Shown here in pieces: positions 7,266 through 14,317 of a stretch of 15,997 nucleotides of DNA (the first letter of the stretch is position 1; every line of letters starts with the position of its first letter). A program made the position numbers and the translations under genes. Source of the DNA: Planctomycetota bacterium (GTDB taxonomy: Bacteria; Planctomycetota; PUPC01); NCBI GenBank assembly GCA_003559755.1, contig PWKM01000192.1, positions 1 to 15,997 on the forward strand. The letters are read 5' to 3'. Below the pieces are notes generated by a model. The model searched no databases, was not told where the DNA came from, and saw only the letters and a list, made by a program, of their open reading frames with translations.

Positions 7266-8212
7266 ATATACTGGTGATCGGGGGGACCGGGCACAGCGGC
7301 GGATTCCTCGTCCGAGACCTCGTCGCACAGGGGCACAACGTGATGTGTGTCTCGCGGGGTGAAACCGATCCCTCCGTCACCGGCCACTTCTGGCAAGAGG
7401 TCCAGCACGTCCACTTCGAGCGGGAGCGGGCCGAGGAAGACGGCCAGTTGCCCGACCTGCTCGACGATTTCCGGCCCGAGGTCGTCGTTGACATCATCTG
7501 TTACGAGCCGGAGAGCGCTCGCAAGCTGTTCGGCTGGCTGAACGGGAAGGCGGAGCACGTGATACACGTGGGCACCGCCTGGATATACGGCTCTCCCCAG
7601 AAAGTCCCCACCCCGGAGGATTATCGCGGGGTGCCGCTCAACGATTACGCCCGGAAGAAGCTGGCCATACAGGACTTCTACCTGGCCCGCTTCGAGCAGG
7701 ACGGCTTCCCGGTGACCATCGTCAACCCGACGCAGATCACCGGGGCCGGCAAGCCGTTCGTCACCCCGGAGGGCGACAAGGACCTGTCGTACCTCGAACT
7801 GATGATGGCGGGCCAGCCGGTGCCGCTTCCGGCGCGGGGCGAGCCGCTCGTCCAGCACGTCCACCCGTCGGACGTCGCCCGGGTCATCCGGCTGGCCATC
7901 GAGAAACGGCCCGCCGCGGTCGGCCGGGTCTATAACGCCTCTTCCGCCTGGGCGCTGACCTATCGCGGACTGTTCGTGTTCCTCCGCGACCACCTGCAGT
8001 CGCCGTCCCGCCCGCAGTTGCTGTCACTCGATGAGTACCAGGAACAGTACGGGCCCAACGAGACGGTCCGGCAGCACATGATCCAATCGAGCTGTGTGGA
8101 CCTCCGCCGCGCCGCCTCCGAGCTGGGCTATACCCCGGCCTACACTGCGGAGCAGGCGGTGATTGATGCACTCGCCGATCTGATCGCCCGGGGCGAGTTG
8201 AAGAAACCTTGA
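7262..8212 (+). CDS. NAD(P)-dependent epimerase/reductase of the extended SDR family
   Basis: This 316-residue protein opens with a Rossmann dinucleotide-binding fold: MNILVIGGTGHSGGF, with the glycine motif at 7-14. A conserved Thr (T105 in HVGTAWIYG) and a YxxxK pair (Y129, K133 in NDYARKK) match the extended short-chain dehydrogenase catalytic set. HVHPSDVARVI (199-209) is the typical later motif of nucleotide-sugar epimerases. The GTG at 7262 is chosen because MNILVIGG aligns with the usual start, a GGGAGAG lies upstream, and it makes a GTGA overlap with the acetyltransferase gene. A longer frame from 7208 would add 18 Arg/Gly-rich residues that look non-native. Substrate is unknown; a nucleotide sugar or related carbohydrate is likely for this family. 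It pairs with the acetyltransferase and precedes the sugar transferase by 56 bp. Confidence 0.85.
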   Translation: MNILVIGGTGHSGGFLVRDLVAQGHNVMCVSRGETDPSVTGHFWQEVQHVHFERERAEEDGQLPDLLDDFRPEVVVDIICYEPESARKLFGWLNGKAEHVIHVGTAWIYGSPQKVPTPEDYRGVPLNDYARKKLAIQDFYLARFEQDGFPVTIVNPTQITGAGKPFVTPEGDKDLSYLELMMAGQPVPLPARGEPLVQHVHPSDVARVIRLAIEKRPAAVGRVYNASSAWALTYRGLFVFLRDHLQSPSRPQLLSLDEYQEQYGPNETVRQHMIQSSCVDLRRAASELGYTPAYTAEQAVIDALADLIARGELKKP

Positions 8213-8268
8213 GATCAGCCGCAATCGCCGCACACTGAACCCGACCGGCCGGCCGATACCCCTGCACG

Positions 8269-9210
8269 ATGAAGCCGACGAAGCGAATCGCCATCCTCGG
8301 ATTCCCGGACGACGCCGCCTGCTGCGAGCGCGCCCTTGCCGATGAGGGCCGGATCGTGCGAGTCGCTGCCGACCCCGACGAGTTGGCGGCTGCAGTCGAG
8401 GCGGGCGAGCTCGACGAAGTCGCACTGTGCAATCCGAAGATCGGGCTGGCCCGGCAACTCGAGCTGGCCGACGGGCTGTTGCAGCGGGGGGTGGACGTCG
8501 CCCTCCTGCGAGCGGCGGTCCCCCACGGCATCGAGGGGCTGGGCCTGATCCGGAAGCACGTCGGCGACCGACCGTTGTTGTTCCTCCCCGCCCGGCGGAT
8601 CGGCCCGCGCGTCCCGCCGGCCAAGCGCCTGTTCGACATCGTCTTTTCGGCCGTAGTGCTTCTACTGGGGCTGCCGTTGTGGCTATTCGTGGCGGCGGCC
8701 GTCAAGCTCCAGGACAGGGGCCCGGTGCTCTTCACGCAGGAGCGGGCCGGCGGGGGCGGAAAGCATTTCAGGTTCGTCAAATTCAGGACGATGTCGCCCG
8801 GGGCGGACAGGCATCACGCCGAGTTCGAGGCGCAACACCGGGAAGACGGGCATCTGTTCAAGCTGCGTGACGACCCGCGCCGTACGGCAGTGGGCCGCGT
8901 GCTGCGGCGGTTCAGCTTGGACGAGGTCCCCCAGTTCCTCCACGCACTGGCCGGGCAGATGTCGGTCGTCGGCCCCCGCCCTCCCCTGCCCGCCGAGGTC
9001 CAACGATACCAGCCGTGGCACCATCTGCGCCTGCGCGGCTGGGTTGGGCTGACCGGGCTGTGGCAGGTCTGCGGCCGGTCCGAGATTCGCAACCTCGACG
9101 ATATCGTGCTCCTCGACGCGCTCTACCTCCACAACCACTCCCTGCTTCTGGACCTCCGCATCATCCTGCGGACGATCCACGTGATCTTTTCGCGGCACGG
9201 CGCGTACTGA
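8269..9210 (+). CDS. Bacterial sugar transferase (undecaprenyl-phosphate sugar-1-phosphate transferase type)
   Basis: This 313-residue protein carries the bacterial sugar transferase domain (WcaJ/PglC superfamily), which moves a sugar-1-phosphate from a nucleotide sugar to a polyprenyl-phosphate carrier at the inner membrane, the first step of polysaccharide or glycan assembly. The hallmark order is KRLFDIVFSAVVLLLG with a hydrophobic segment at 120-146, then FRFVKFRTM (167-175), a KLRDDPR...RRFSLDEVPQF catalytic region (198-223), MSVVGPRP (231-238) and GLTGLWQVCGR (260-270). The first 115 residues are soluble and begin like a small Rossmann-type domain (RIAILGFPDD). The multi-membrane-segment N-terminus of WcaJ-like proteins is absent. 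The ATG at 8269 has no evident ribosome site; it is 56 bp after the epimerase gene and probably in the same transcript. The sugar specificity cannot be read from sequence. It likely serves the glycosyltransferase cluster to the right. Confidence 0.9.
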   Translation: MKPTKRIAILGFPDDAACCERALADEGRIVRVAADPDELAAAVEAGELDEVALCNPKIGLARQLELADGLLQRGVDVALLRAAVPHGIEGLGLIRKHVGDRPLLFLPARRIGPRVPPAKRLFDIVFSAVVLLLGLPLWLFVAAAVKLQDRGPVLFTQERAGGGGKHFRFVKFRTMSPGADRHHAEFEAQHREDGHLFKLRDDPRRTAVGRVLRRFSLDEVPQFLHALAGQMSVVGPRPPLPAEVQRYQPWHHLRLRGWVGLTGLWQVCGRSEIRNLDDIVLLDALYLHNHSLLLDLRIILRTIHVIFSRHGAY

Positions 9211-9234
9211 CGGTTGGCCGGGGCGGCCGGGCAG

Positions 9235-9750
9235 TCAATCGATCAGCACCAGGCCGTAATAATGCTGCGGGGCCTCTCGGCTCCTGACCACCTCGATGGG
9301 CATGTCGTGGCGGCGGACGGTGGTGAAGACGTCGATGCCGCAGGCCTCCATTGAGGGCCGTGCCTTGCGGGGATGAAGGCACCCGCGATCGAACCGGCAC
9401 TCTTCGCACAAAGAGCAGGGGCCCGCCCCCAGCCCGAAGGCCTTGTGATGCCCGTCGAGAAAGAGCTGTCGTTCGAGGACCACGGCGATCTCCTTGGCCT
9501 TGCCGGTCGGCGCCTCGAACAGGACCGCCCGGCTGTAGCCGTCGAGCAGCCGCCTGGTCTGGTCCGGCAGCGGGGTGTGTGGCGGACAGACCAGACTGCT
9601 CCCGTATCCGCCGCAGCCGAACCGACATTTCCACCGGACCCATTCGGCGGTCTCCACCGTTGCCGGATCGATCATCACCGCCTGCAGGGCGCCGAGGTCC
9701 ATCGCCTGTCGAACCGGGCCGGCCCCGCCGTTCGTGTTCTCTGAAGGCAT
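9235..9750 (-). CDS. DUF2284 Cys-rich putative metal-binding protein
   Basis: This 171-residue protein matches DUF2284 throughout. The first cluster is KCRFGCGGYG...LVCPPHTP (C42, C46, C55). The second is PCSLCEECRFDRGCLHP (C112, C115, C118, C124), followed by ARPSMEACGID (C137). Eight conserved cysteines suggest an iron-sulfur or other metal site. The biochemical function of the family is not known to me; members are common in anaerobes. The ATG at 9750 is preceded by GGAG (9757-9760) at a six-base spacing. It lies 24 bp downstream of the phosphate acyltransferase gene and is very probably in the same transcript. It converges with the sugar transferase gene, with only 24 bp between the stops. 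Confidence 0.85.
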   Translation of the reverse strand: MPSENTNGGAGPVRQAMDLGALQAVMIDPATVETAEWVRWKCRFGCGGYGSSLVCPPHTPLPDQTRRLLDGYSRAVLFEAPTGKAKEIAVVLERQLFLDGHHKAFGLGAGPCSLCEECRFDRGCLHPRKARPSMEACGIDVFTTVRRHDMPIEVVRSREAPQHYYGLVLID

Positions 9751-9774
9751 GCCTGTCTCCGGAAAGGGGATCTG

Positions 9775-10782
9775 TTACAAGTCGAGGAAGAACTCGTCTA
9801 TGGGGCCGGGATACTTGCCCTGTTCTTCGGCGGTCTGGGCCTTGACCACGTTGGCGGCGATCACGTTGTAGATCGCCTGCTCGTCGTCGCCCCGCGACAG
9901 GTCGTCCACCGGCAGTGCCACGCCCTGCGAGCAGAGCATGGTCCGGCATCCCGGGATGAGCCATTGGACCGCCTTGTACATGTTGTTGGCCACGTCGAGC
10001 GTGGGGCCGACGATGATGTTCGCCGGCTCGTCGGTGAACGGGCAGCCCCGCTTGTTCTTCGCGACCTCGGTGTTGATCGCCGCGTCGAACTGACAGGGGC
10101 CATAGACGAACCAGTCGCGGTCCCGATCCCTGTAGGCCTTGACCGCCGCGTGGATGCGGTCCACCAATTCGCCCCGGCCCGAAGTGCCCGTCGAGTACGA
10201 CAGGATTGCCGCACGGGGTTCGATGCCGGTCAGCGAGTGGAAGGTCTCGCACGACGTCTCGGCGATCGACGCGATCTCGTCGGCGCCCGGATAGGGGTTG
10301 ACCACCACGTCGGCCACCGCGAGCAGGTCGAACACCGGGTAGTCCTCCGGCGGCTCGCAGAAGAACAACGTCGAGGGGATCTTGCCCGGCTCGTGCTCCA
10401 TCAACGCGTTGACCGCGGCCATCACGTTGTACGACTGTGTGTACTTGCCCGAGATCATCCCGTGGGCGTAGCCCAGCCGCACCAGCCCGACGGCGAACAC
10501 CGTCGGCTTGCTCACGAGCCGGTGGACCATCGGCCGGCGGCTCTTCACCAGGCCGCGGACGGCCCGGTACCGCTCGACAAACTCGTCCAGCTTGCCCGAG
10601 TCCTCGATCATCTCCTGCGAGACCGATATGATCCGGGCGATCCCGTCCGCCTCGGCGCGGTGTGCGGCACGTTCCATCGGCCCGCCCTCCCCCACACGTT
10701 TCGCCTCGACCTCCAGTTCGGGCAGTGCCACGATCTTCGGGGCCTGCTTTGCTCGGTCAACCAACTGATCGAAAAAACCCAT
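9775..10782 (-). CDS. Phosphate acetyl/butyryltransferase family enzyme (Pta-like)
   Basis: This 335-residue protein is a single-domain member of the phosphate acyltransferase family, which interconverts acyl-CoA plus phosphate with acyl-phosphate plus CoA, usually acetyl. Signatures visible are AILSYSTGTSGRG (192-204, equivalent to the LSFSTKGS motif of Pta), YGPCQFDAAINTEV (227-240) and EPANIIVGPTLDVANNMYKAVQ (252-273, equivalent to the NVLIFPDLDAGNIGYK region). The length matches short Pta proteins, without the long regulatory N-terminus of the enterobacterial enzyme. The ATG at 10782 follows a near-ideal AGGAGGAA, so the upstream Met at 10845 is rejected. A strong promoter precedes it. 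No acetate kinase is in the window, so the fate of the acyl-phosphate is unknown. It may act on acetyl or another short acyl group; I do not assign the gene name because paralogues with other substrates exist. Confidence 0.85.
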   Translation of the reverse strand: MGFFDQLVDRAKQAPKIVALPELEVEAKRVGEGGPMERAAHRAEADGIARIISVSQEMIEDSGKLDEFVERYRAVRGLVKSRRPMVHRLVSKPTVFAVGLVRLGYAHGMISGKYTQSYNVMAAVNALMEHEPGKIPSTLFFCEPPEDYPVFDLLAVADVVVNPYPGADEIASIAETSCETFHSLTGIEPRAAILSYSTGTSGRGELVDRIHAAVKAYRDRDRDWFVYGPCQFDAAINTEVAKNKRGCPFTDEPANIIVGPTLDVANNMYKAVQWLIPGCRTMLCSQGVALPVDDLSRGDDEQAIYNVIAANVVKAQTAEEQGKYPGPIDEFFLDL

Positions 10783-10786
10783 CGGC

Positions 10787-10794
10787 TTCCTCCT
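10787..10794 (-). promoter_or_regulatory. Strong Shine-Dalgarno site of the phosphate acyltransferase gene
   Basis: On the minus strand AGGAGGAA ends four bases before the ATG at 10782. It decides the start in favour of MGFFDQLV over an upstream in-frame ATG at 10845, which would also lie upstream of the inferred transcription start. Confidence 0.75.
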
Positions 10795-10821
10795 GATAAC
10801 GGTCGGTTCTCGGCACGGTGA

Positions 10822-10850
10822 ATTATACGCCCTGCCCGCCCTCATTCCAA
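10822..10850 (-). promoter_or_regulatory. Near-consensus sigma70-type promoter for the Pta-like/DUF2284 operon
   Basis: On the minus strand TTGGAA (10850-10845, 4 of 6) is spaced exactly 17 bp from a perfect TATAAT (10827-10822). Transcription would begin near 10815, giving a leader of about 33 nt that contains the AGGAGGAA ribosome site. It lies in the 108-bp gap after the aldo/keto reductase gene, so the Pta-like and DUF2284 genes can be expressed independently of that gene. This is the best promoter match in the window. Confidence 0.7.
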
Positions 10851-10890
10851 ACGCCGAAAGCCACTACGTCGCGCCGGTGGAGCGAGCCGT

Positions 10891-11910
10891 TCAGGCACTC
10901 TGTGCGACGAACTCGTTGTAATCGTCGAGCATTTTGCGGAGGATATCGGGCGGACTCAGGTCGTAGGGGCAGCGCTCGGCGCATTGCCCGCATTCGCGGC
11001 AGTTCTCGATCCGGGCCATCTTCTCCTGCCACTCGCCGCTGAGGAACCGCTCGGACGGGGCCCGGCGCAGCAGGTATTTCATCCGGGCGGCGGTATTGAT
11101 CGGGATGCCTTCCGGGCAGGGCGTACAATAGCCGCACCCGCGGCAGAAGTCGCCGGCCAGCTCCGCCCGGTCGCGTTCGATTGCCGCCCGCATCGCGTCG
11201 TCCATCGCCGGCGGATTCGCCTCCAGTGCGAGGAACTCATCGAGTTCGCTCTCCCGCTGTATGCCCCAGATGGGCACCAGGTTGTCGTACTGGCGGAGGA
11301 ATGCGAACGCGGCGGGGATGTCGGTGAGCAGGCCGCCGCACATCGCTTTCATCGCGATCACGCCGACGTCTCTTTCCCGGCACAAGTCGATCAGTTCCAG
11401 GTCCTCGCTCGACGAGACCGCGCTGAGCGGAAACTGGAGGGTGTCGAACAGGCCGGACTCCACCGCCCGCCGGGCAACGTCGAGCCGATGGTTGGTGACT
11501 CCGACGGCACGGCACATCCCCTGCTCCTTTGCCTCGAGGGCGGCGGCGAACGCCGAATCGGGGGCATCGGGGTCCGGCACCTGCTTCGGGTTGTGGAGCT
11601 GCAGCAGGTCGACGTAGTCGGTCCTGAGCTCGGTCAGTGACTTCTCGAAGTCTTCGCGGAACTGATCGCGGCTGCCGTCGTGGACTTTGGTTGCCAGCAC
11701 GATGCGATGGCGAACGCCGGCGAGTGCATGGCCGATCTTGGCCTCGCTGTCGCTGTAACCGCGGGCGGTGTCGAAGAACGTGATGCCGCCCTCGACGGCC
11801 CGGTGGAGCAGTTGCCCCGCCGCGTCGAAGTCGAGCCGCTGGATGGGGAGACAGCCGAACCCGGTCCGGCTGATCGTGAGGCCTGTCCGGCCGAGCTGCA
11901 TCATCTCCAT
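10891..11910 (-). CDS. Aldo/keto reductase with C-terminal 2x[4Fe-4S] ferredoxin domain
   Basis: This 339-residue protein combines an aldo/keto reductase TIM barrel with a ferredoxin-like tail. The catalytic tetrad is visible: D47 and Y52 in FFDTARGYS, K75 in LATKVH and H106 in LLQLHN. From about residue 250 two iron-sulfur motifs appear: C256, C259, C262, C265 (CRGCGYCTPCP) and C304, C307, C310, C314 (CRECGQCAERCP). This is a known family arrangement, especially in anaerobes, presumably allowing electron transfer with ferredoxin besides NAD(P)H; the substrate is unknown. The ATG at 11910 is chosen because GGAGG (11920-11916) stands five bases upstream. An ATG at 11922 would use that site as coding sequence. 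It lies 98 bp after the last glycosyltransferase gene on the same strand and could receive read-through or use its own weak promoter. Confidence 0.9.
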   Translation of the reverse strand: MEMMQLGRTGLTISRTGFGCLPIQRLDFDAAGQLLHRAVEGGITFFDTARGYSDSEAKIGHALAGVRHRIVLATKVHDGSRDQFREDFEKSLTELRTDYVDLLQLHNPKQVPDPDAPDSAFAAALEAKEQGMCRAVGVTNHRLDVARRAVESGLFDTLQFPLSAVSSSEDLELIDLCRERDVGVIAMKAMCGGLLTDIPAAFAFLRQYDNLVPIWGIQRESELDEFLALEANPPAMDDAMRAAIERDRAELAGDFCRGCGYCTPCPEGIPINTAARMKYLLRRAPSERFLSGEWQEKMARIENCRECGQCAERCPYDLSPPDILRKMLDDYNEFVAQSA

Positions 11911-11915
11911 ATGCG

Positions 11916-11920
11916 CCTCC
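11916..11920 (-). promoter_or_regulatory. Shine-Dalgarno site fixing the aldo/keto reductase start
   Basis: On the minus strand GGAGG is followed by CGCAT and then the ATG at 11910. This five-base spacing favours 11910 over the overlapping ATG at 11922. Confidence 0.6.
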
Positions 11921-11928
11921 ATTTGTCT

Positions 11929-11974
11929 CTGTCAGGCGACAGGGTAATAAATGGGAGCATCGACCGCAAGTTGA
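11929..11974 (-). promoter_or_regulatory. Weak candidate promoter and small palindrome before the aldo/keto reductase
   Basis: On the minus strand TCAACT (11974-11969, 3 of 6) and TTTATT (11951-11946, 4 of 6) are 17 bp apart in an otherwise GC-rich gap. Just downstream is CTGTC-GCCT-GACAG (11942-11929), a five-bp inverted repeat with a four-base loop that could be a small leader hairpin or a binding site. Both are weak. The gap 11911-12008 shows nothing else. Confidence 0.2.
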
Positions 11975-12008
11975 GGATAACCGGCGGCTCGGGCGGGACA
12001 GCGGCCGA

Positions 12009-13106
12009 TCAGGCAAGCCCGGTGAGCCGCCGGTGGAGTTCGACGACCCCCCGGGCCGTGGCGTCCCACGACAGTTCGCCGAGCCGAGTCCGCCCCCGAG
12101 CGATGAGTTCCCGGCGATACTCGGAATCGGTGAGCGCCCGCCGGATGACTTTAGCCAACTCGTCGGGTCGGTCCAGCGGTACGAGTTCCCCGCCGCCGTC
12201 GAGCACTTCGCGGAGCACCGGGATGTCGGAGGCGACGACCGGGGTGCCGAAGGATATCGCTTCGAACGGCGGATGCCCGAAGCCCTCGTCGCGGGATGCG
12301 TACACCAGCAGGTCGGCGGCGGCGTAGAGCTGGGCGAGTTCCGCCCCGAGATGCGAGCAGAACACGACGCGATCGGCGACGCCCAGCCGACCGGCGGTTG
12401 CTTCCGCGTCGGCCTGGGCGTTGCCGGGCGGGCCGGCAAACACCAGTTTTACATCAGACAGGTCGCCGGACCCGGTCGCCGAGGCGAACGCCCGGATGAC
12501 GTAAACCGGGTTCTTGCGTCGCTCGACCCGGCCGACCGCCAGCACAAACCGGCCCGGTATGTCGAACCGGAGGCGGAGCTCGGCCTGCAGGTCGGGGTCC
12601 GGCGCGGGCAGCCGTGCCGCGACAGGGCCGCTCAGGATGGCCACGATACGGTCGGCGAGATGCGGGTAGCGGTCGATGACGTCCTGTCGGGTTCGCTCGG
12701 ACACCGCGACGAAGCACGCCGCCCGCCGGGCCGCCGCCCGGAACCAGAACCACTGCTTGAACCAGGCGGTCCTTGAGTAGCACTCCGATACGACCTGCCA
12801 GGAGAAATCGTGGAGCATCACGGTCACCGGGACCCGCAGGCGGAGCGACATCGCAGTGACCGCCGAGTGGAAGCTCGTACAGCCGGCGTCGCGAACCAGC
12901 CGCGGCAGCACGACCTGCCGCCAGAGCGCGAGCGGCATCCGGGACGGCCGAACCACCACCTCCGGCAGGTCGGGGACTGCCAGGCCCGAGAAAGCGACGA
13001 TCTCGACATCGTCGAGCCCCCGAAGCGCCTCGAGCAGCCGGACGGTGTAGTGCTCGACTCCGGTGCGATTACCGCGTACCGGGCTGGCGTCATATCCGAT
13101 CCTCAT
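12009..13106 (-). CDS. Glycosyltransferase family 4 (GT-B fold)
   Basis: This 365-residue protein has the two-Rossmann GT-B layout of family 4 retaining glycosyltransferases. The N-terminus MRIGYDASPVRGNRTGVEHY resembles GT4 enzymes with a glycine-containing acceptor loop. The donor half begins at LAVGRVERRKNP (189-200). The diagnostic EGFGHPPFEA (E274 and E282, the E-x7-E motif that contacts the nucleotide sugar) is followed by SFGTPVVASD. The ATG at 13106 overlaps the upstream stop as ATGA and follows GGAGG (13118-13114) at seven bases, so the longer frame reaching 13640 is not the real gene. It is the last gene of the polysaccharide run, probably adding one sugar at the cytoplasmic face of the membrane. 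Donor and acceptor are unknown. Confidence 0.9.
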   Translation of the reverse strand: MRIGYDASPVRGNRTGVEHYTVRLLEALRGLDDVEIVAFSGLAVPDLPEVVVRPSRMPLALWRQVVLPRLVRDAGCTSFHSAVTAMSLRLRVPVTVMLHDFSWQVVSECYSRTAWFKQWFWFRAAARRAACFVAVSERTRQDVIDRYPHLADRIVAILSGPVAARLPAPDPDLQAELRLRFDIPGRFVLAVGRVERRKNPVYVIRAFASATGSGDLSDVKLVFAGPPGNAQADAEATAGRLGVADRVVFCSHLGAELAQLYAAADLLVYASRDEGFGHPPFEAISFGTPVVASDIPVLREVLDGGGELVPLDRPDELAKVIRRALTDSEYRRELIARGRTRLGELSWDATARGVVELHRRLTGLA

Positions 13107-14317
13107 CGTCGGGCCTCCGCTCGGTCCAGCATTGACTTGATGTCGGCCACGAACCGGCCGTAATCGAACTCCTCGTGAGCCGTTTTGCGGGCGGCCTCGC
13201 TTCGCTCGGGCCACCCGGGGGCGTCCAGTTCCTCGCAGATCGTCCGGATGGCTTGTGCCGCGGCCCGGCGGTCGCCGTGAGGAACCAGGATGCCCGACGG
13301 TTGCACACACCATTCCGAGATGCCGCCCGCGTCGTAGGCGACGACCGGCGTCCCGCAGGCGAACGACTCGGGGCCGATGATGCCGAAGCCCTCGTCCCAC
13401 ATGCTGGGGACGAGCGAGACCTGTGCCCGGAGCATCTCGCGGAACACGCCCTCGCTCGGCTGCCATCCACGAAATTTCACGGACTGGACCAGTTCGTCGG
13501 CCTGCTCCTCCAGCGCGCTCCGTTCCGGTCCGTCCCCAACGATGACCAGCGAGTAGTCGTTGGGCAGGAGCCGCATGATCGGGATCAGTTCGCCCGCACC
13601 CTTGTTCCGCTCGAGGCGTCCGACGAAGACGATCCGGCACTCAACCCGGTCTTCGGGCGGAGCGCGCGGCGGCAGCTCCTCCGGCTTCCGCAGTGGCGGA
13701 TACTGGACCTCGGCGTCTGGGAGGCCGTGGATTCGGGCGAGATAGCGGCTGCTCACCACGACGTTCCGGAGGCGTCTCAACCGCCGCAGGTCCCTCCTTC
13801 TGCGAACGACAAGCCCCGCTTTTCTCAGCGAGTTGCTATCGCCCCAACATTGATTGGCAAGGCACCTGCACCCGACTTCGATGCCGCACTTCCGACGTCC
13901 CGGCTCGGTGACCCGGCTGCCGGCGGGGCAGGCCATCGTCCCGTCGTGTCGAAAGAAATACAGAGGGGCGAGTTTTTGAGCGGCCTGGTAGGGCTTTACC
14001 GGTCGCTGGCCGTGGACCATCACGGCTCGCGGGCCGACCTCTTCGATGAGTTTGAGGAAACGCTCGCTGTCCGCTCGATGTCGTCGGCGGCGTGAGGGGC
14101 TCAGTCGGCTGGCGGCGCTGTCATCGAAGAGTCCCGGCAGGGGGTGTTGCCGGGCGCCGAGTTCATCCAACCGCTCCGCGGTTCCCTCCAGCCCGGCGTG
14201 CACGACGGCGATGTCGAATCCGAGGGCTTTCATCGCACCGATCCGCTCGGCGATATTTCGGAATCCCCCATACCCCTGGAGCATTGCGTGGGTAACAACG
14301 ATAACGGTATCCGGCAT
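13103..14317 (-). CDS. Glycosyltransferase family 4 with Cys-rich segment
   Basis: This 404-residue protein is a second GT-B, family 4 glycosyltransferase. The donor half starts at IVFVGRLERNKGAGELI (229-245). The E-x7-E motif is EGFGIIGPES (E309, E317), followed by FACGTPVVAYDAGGISE. The N-terminal half contains a compact cysteine group, C130, C144, C150, C152 and C157, with the pattern seen in a subset of GT4 proteins, possibly binding a metal. The ATG at 14317 gives MPDTVIVVTHAML, a normal GT4 opening, and shares one base with the upstream stop (TAATG). An upstream in-frame extension to 14530 is antisense-like filler overlapping the previous gene and is rejected. The gene sits between a GT2 and another GT4, so it likely adds one residue of a surface polysaccharide repeat. 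Confidence 0.9.
   Translation of the reverse strand: MPDTVIVVTHAMLQGYGGFRNIAERIGAMKALGFDIAVVHAGLEGTAERLDELGARQHPLPGLFDDSAASRLSPSRRRRHRADSERFLKLIEEVGPRAVMVHGQRPVKPYQAAQKLAPLYFFRHDGTMACPAGSRVTEPGRRKCGIEVGCRCLANQCWGDSNSLRKAGLVVRRRRDLRRLRRLRNVVVSSRYLARIHGLPDAEVQYPPLRKPEELPPRAPPEDRVECRIVFVGRLERNKGAGELIPIMRLLPNDYSLVIVGDGPERSALEEQADELVQSVKFRGWQPSEGVFREMLRAQVSLVPSMWDEGFGIIGPESFACGTPVVAYDAGGISEWCVQPSGILVPHGDRRAAAQAIRTICEELDAPGWPERSEAARKTAHEEFDYGRFVADIKSMLDRAEARR

Noticed and set aside
9211..9234. GGCC-GGGGC-GGCC hairpin between the sugar transferase and DUF2284 stops
   Set aside because: Only a four-bp stem with no T-run on either strand; such GC palindromes are frequent here. It is too weak to call a terminator.
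13107..13640. N-terminal extension of the last GT4 gene to 13640
   Set aside because: The extra 178 residues are Arg/Gly-rich and overlap another glycosyltransferase gene. GGAGG plus ATGA overlap places the start at 13106.
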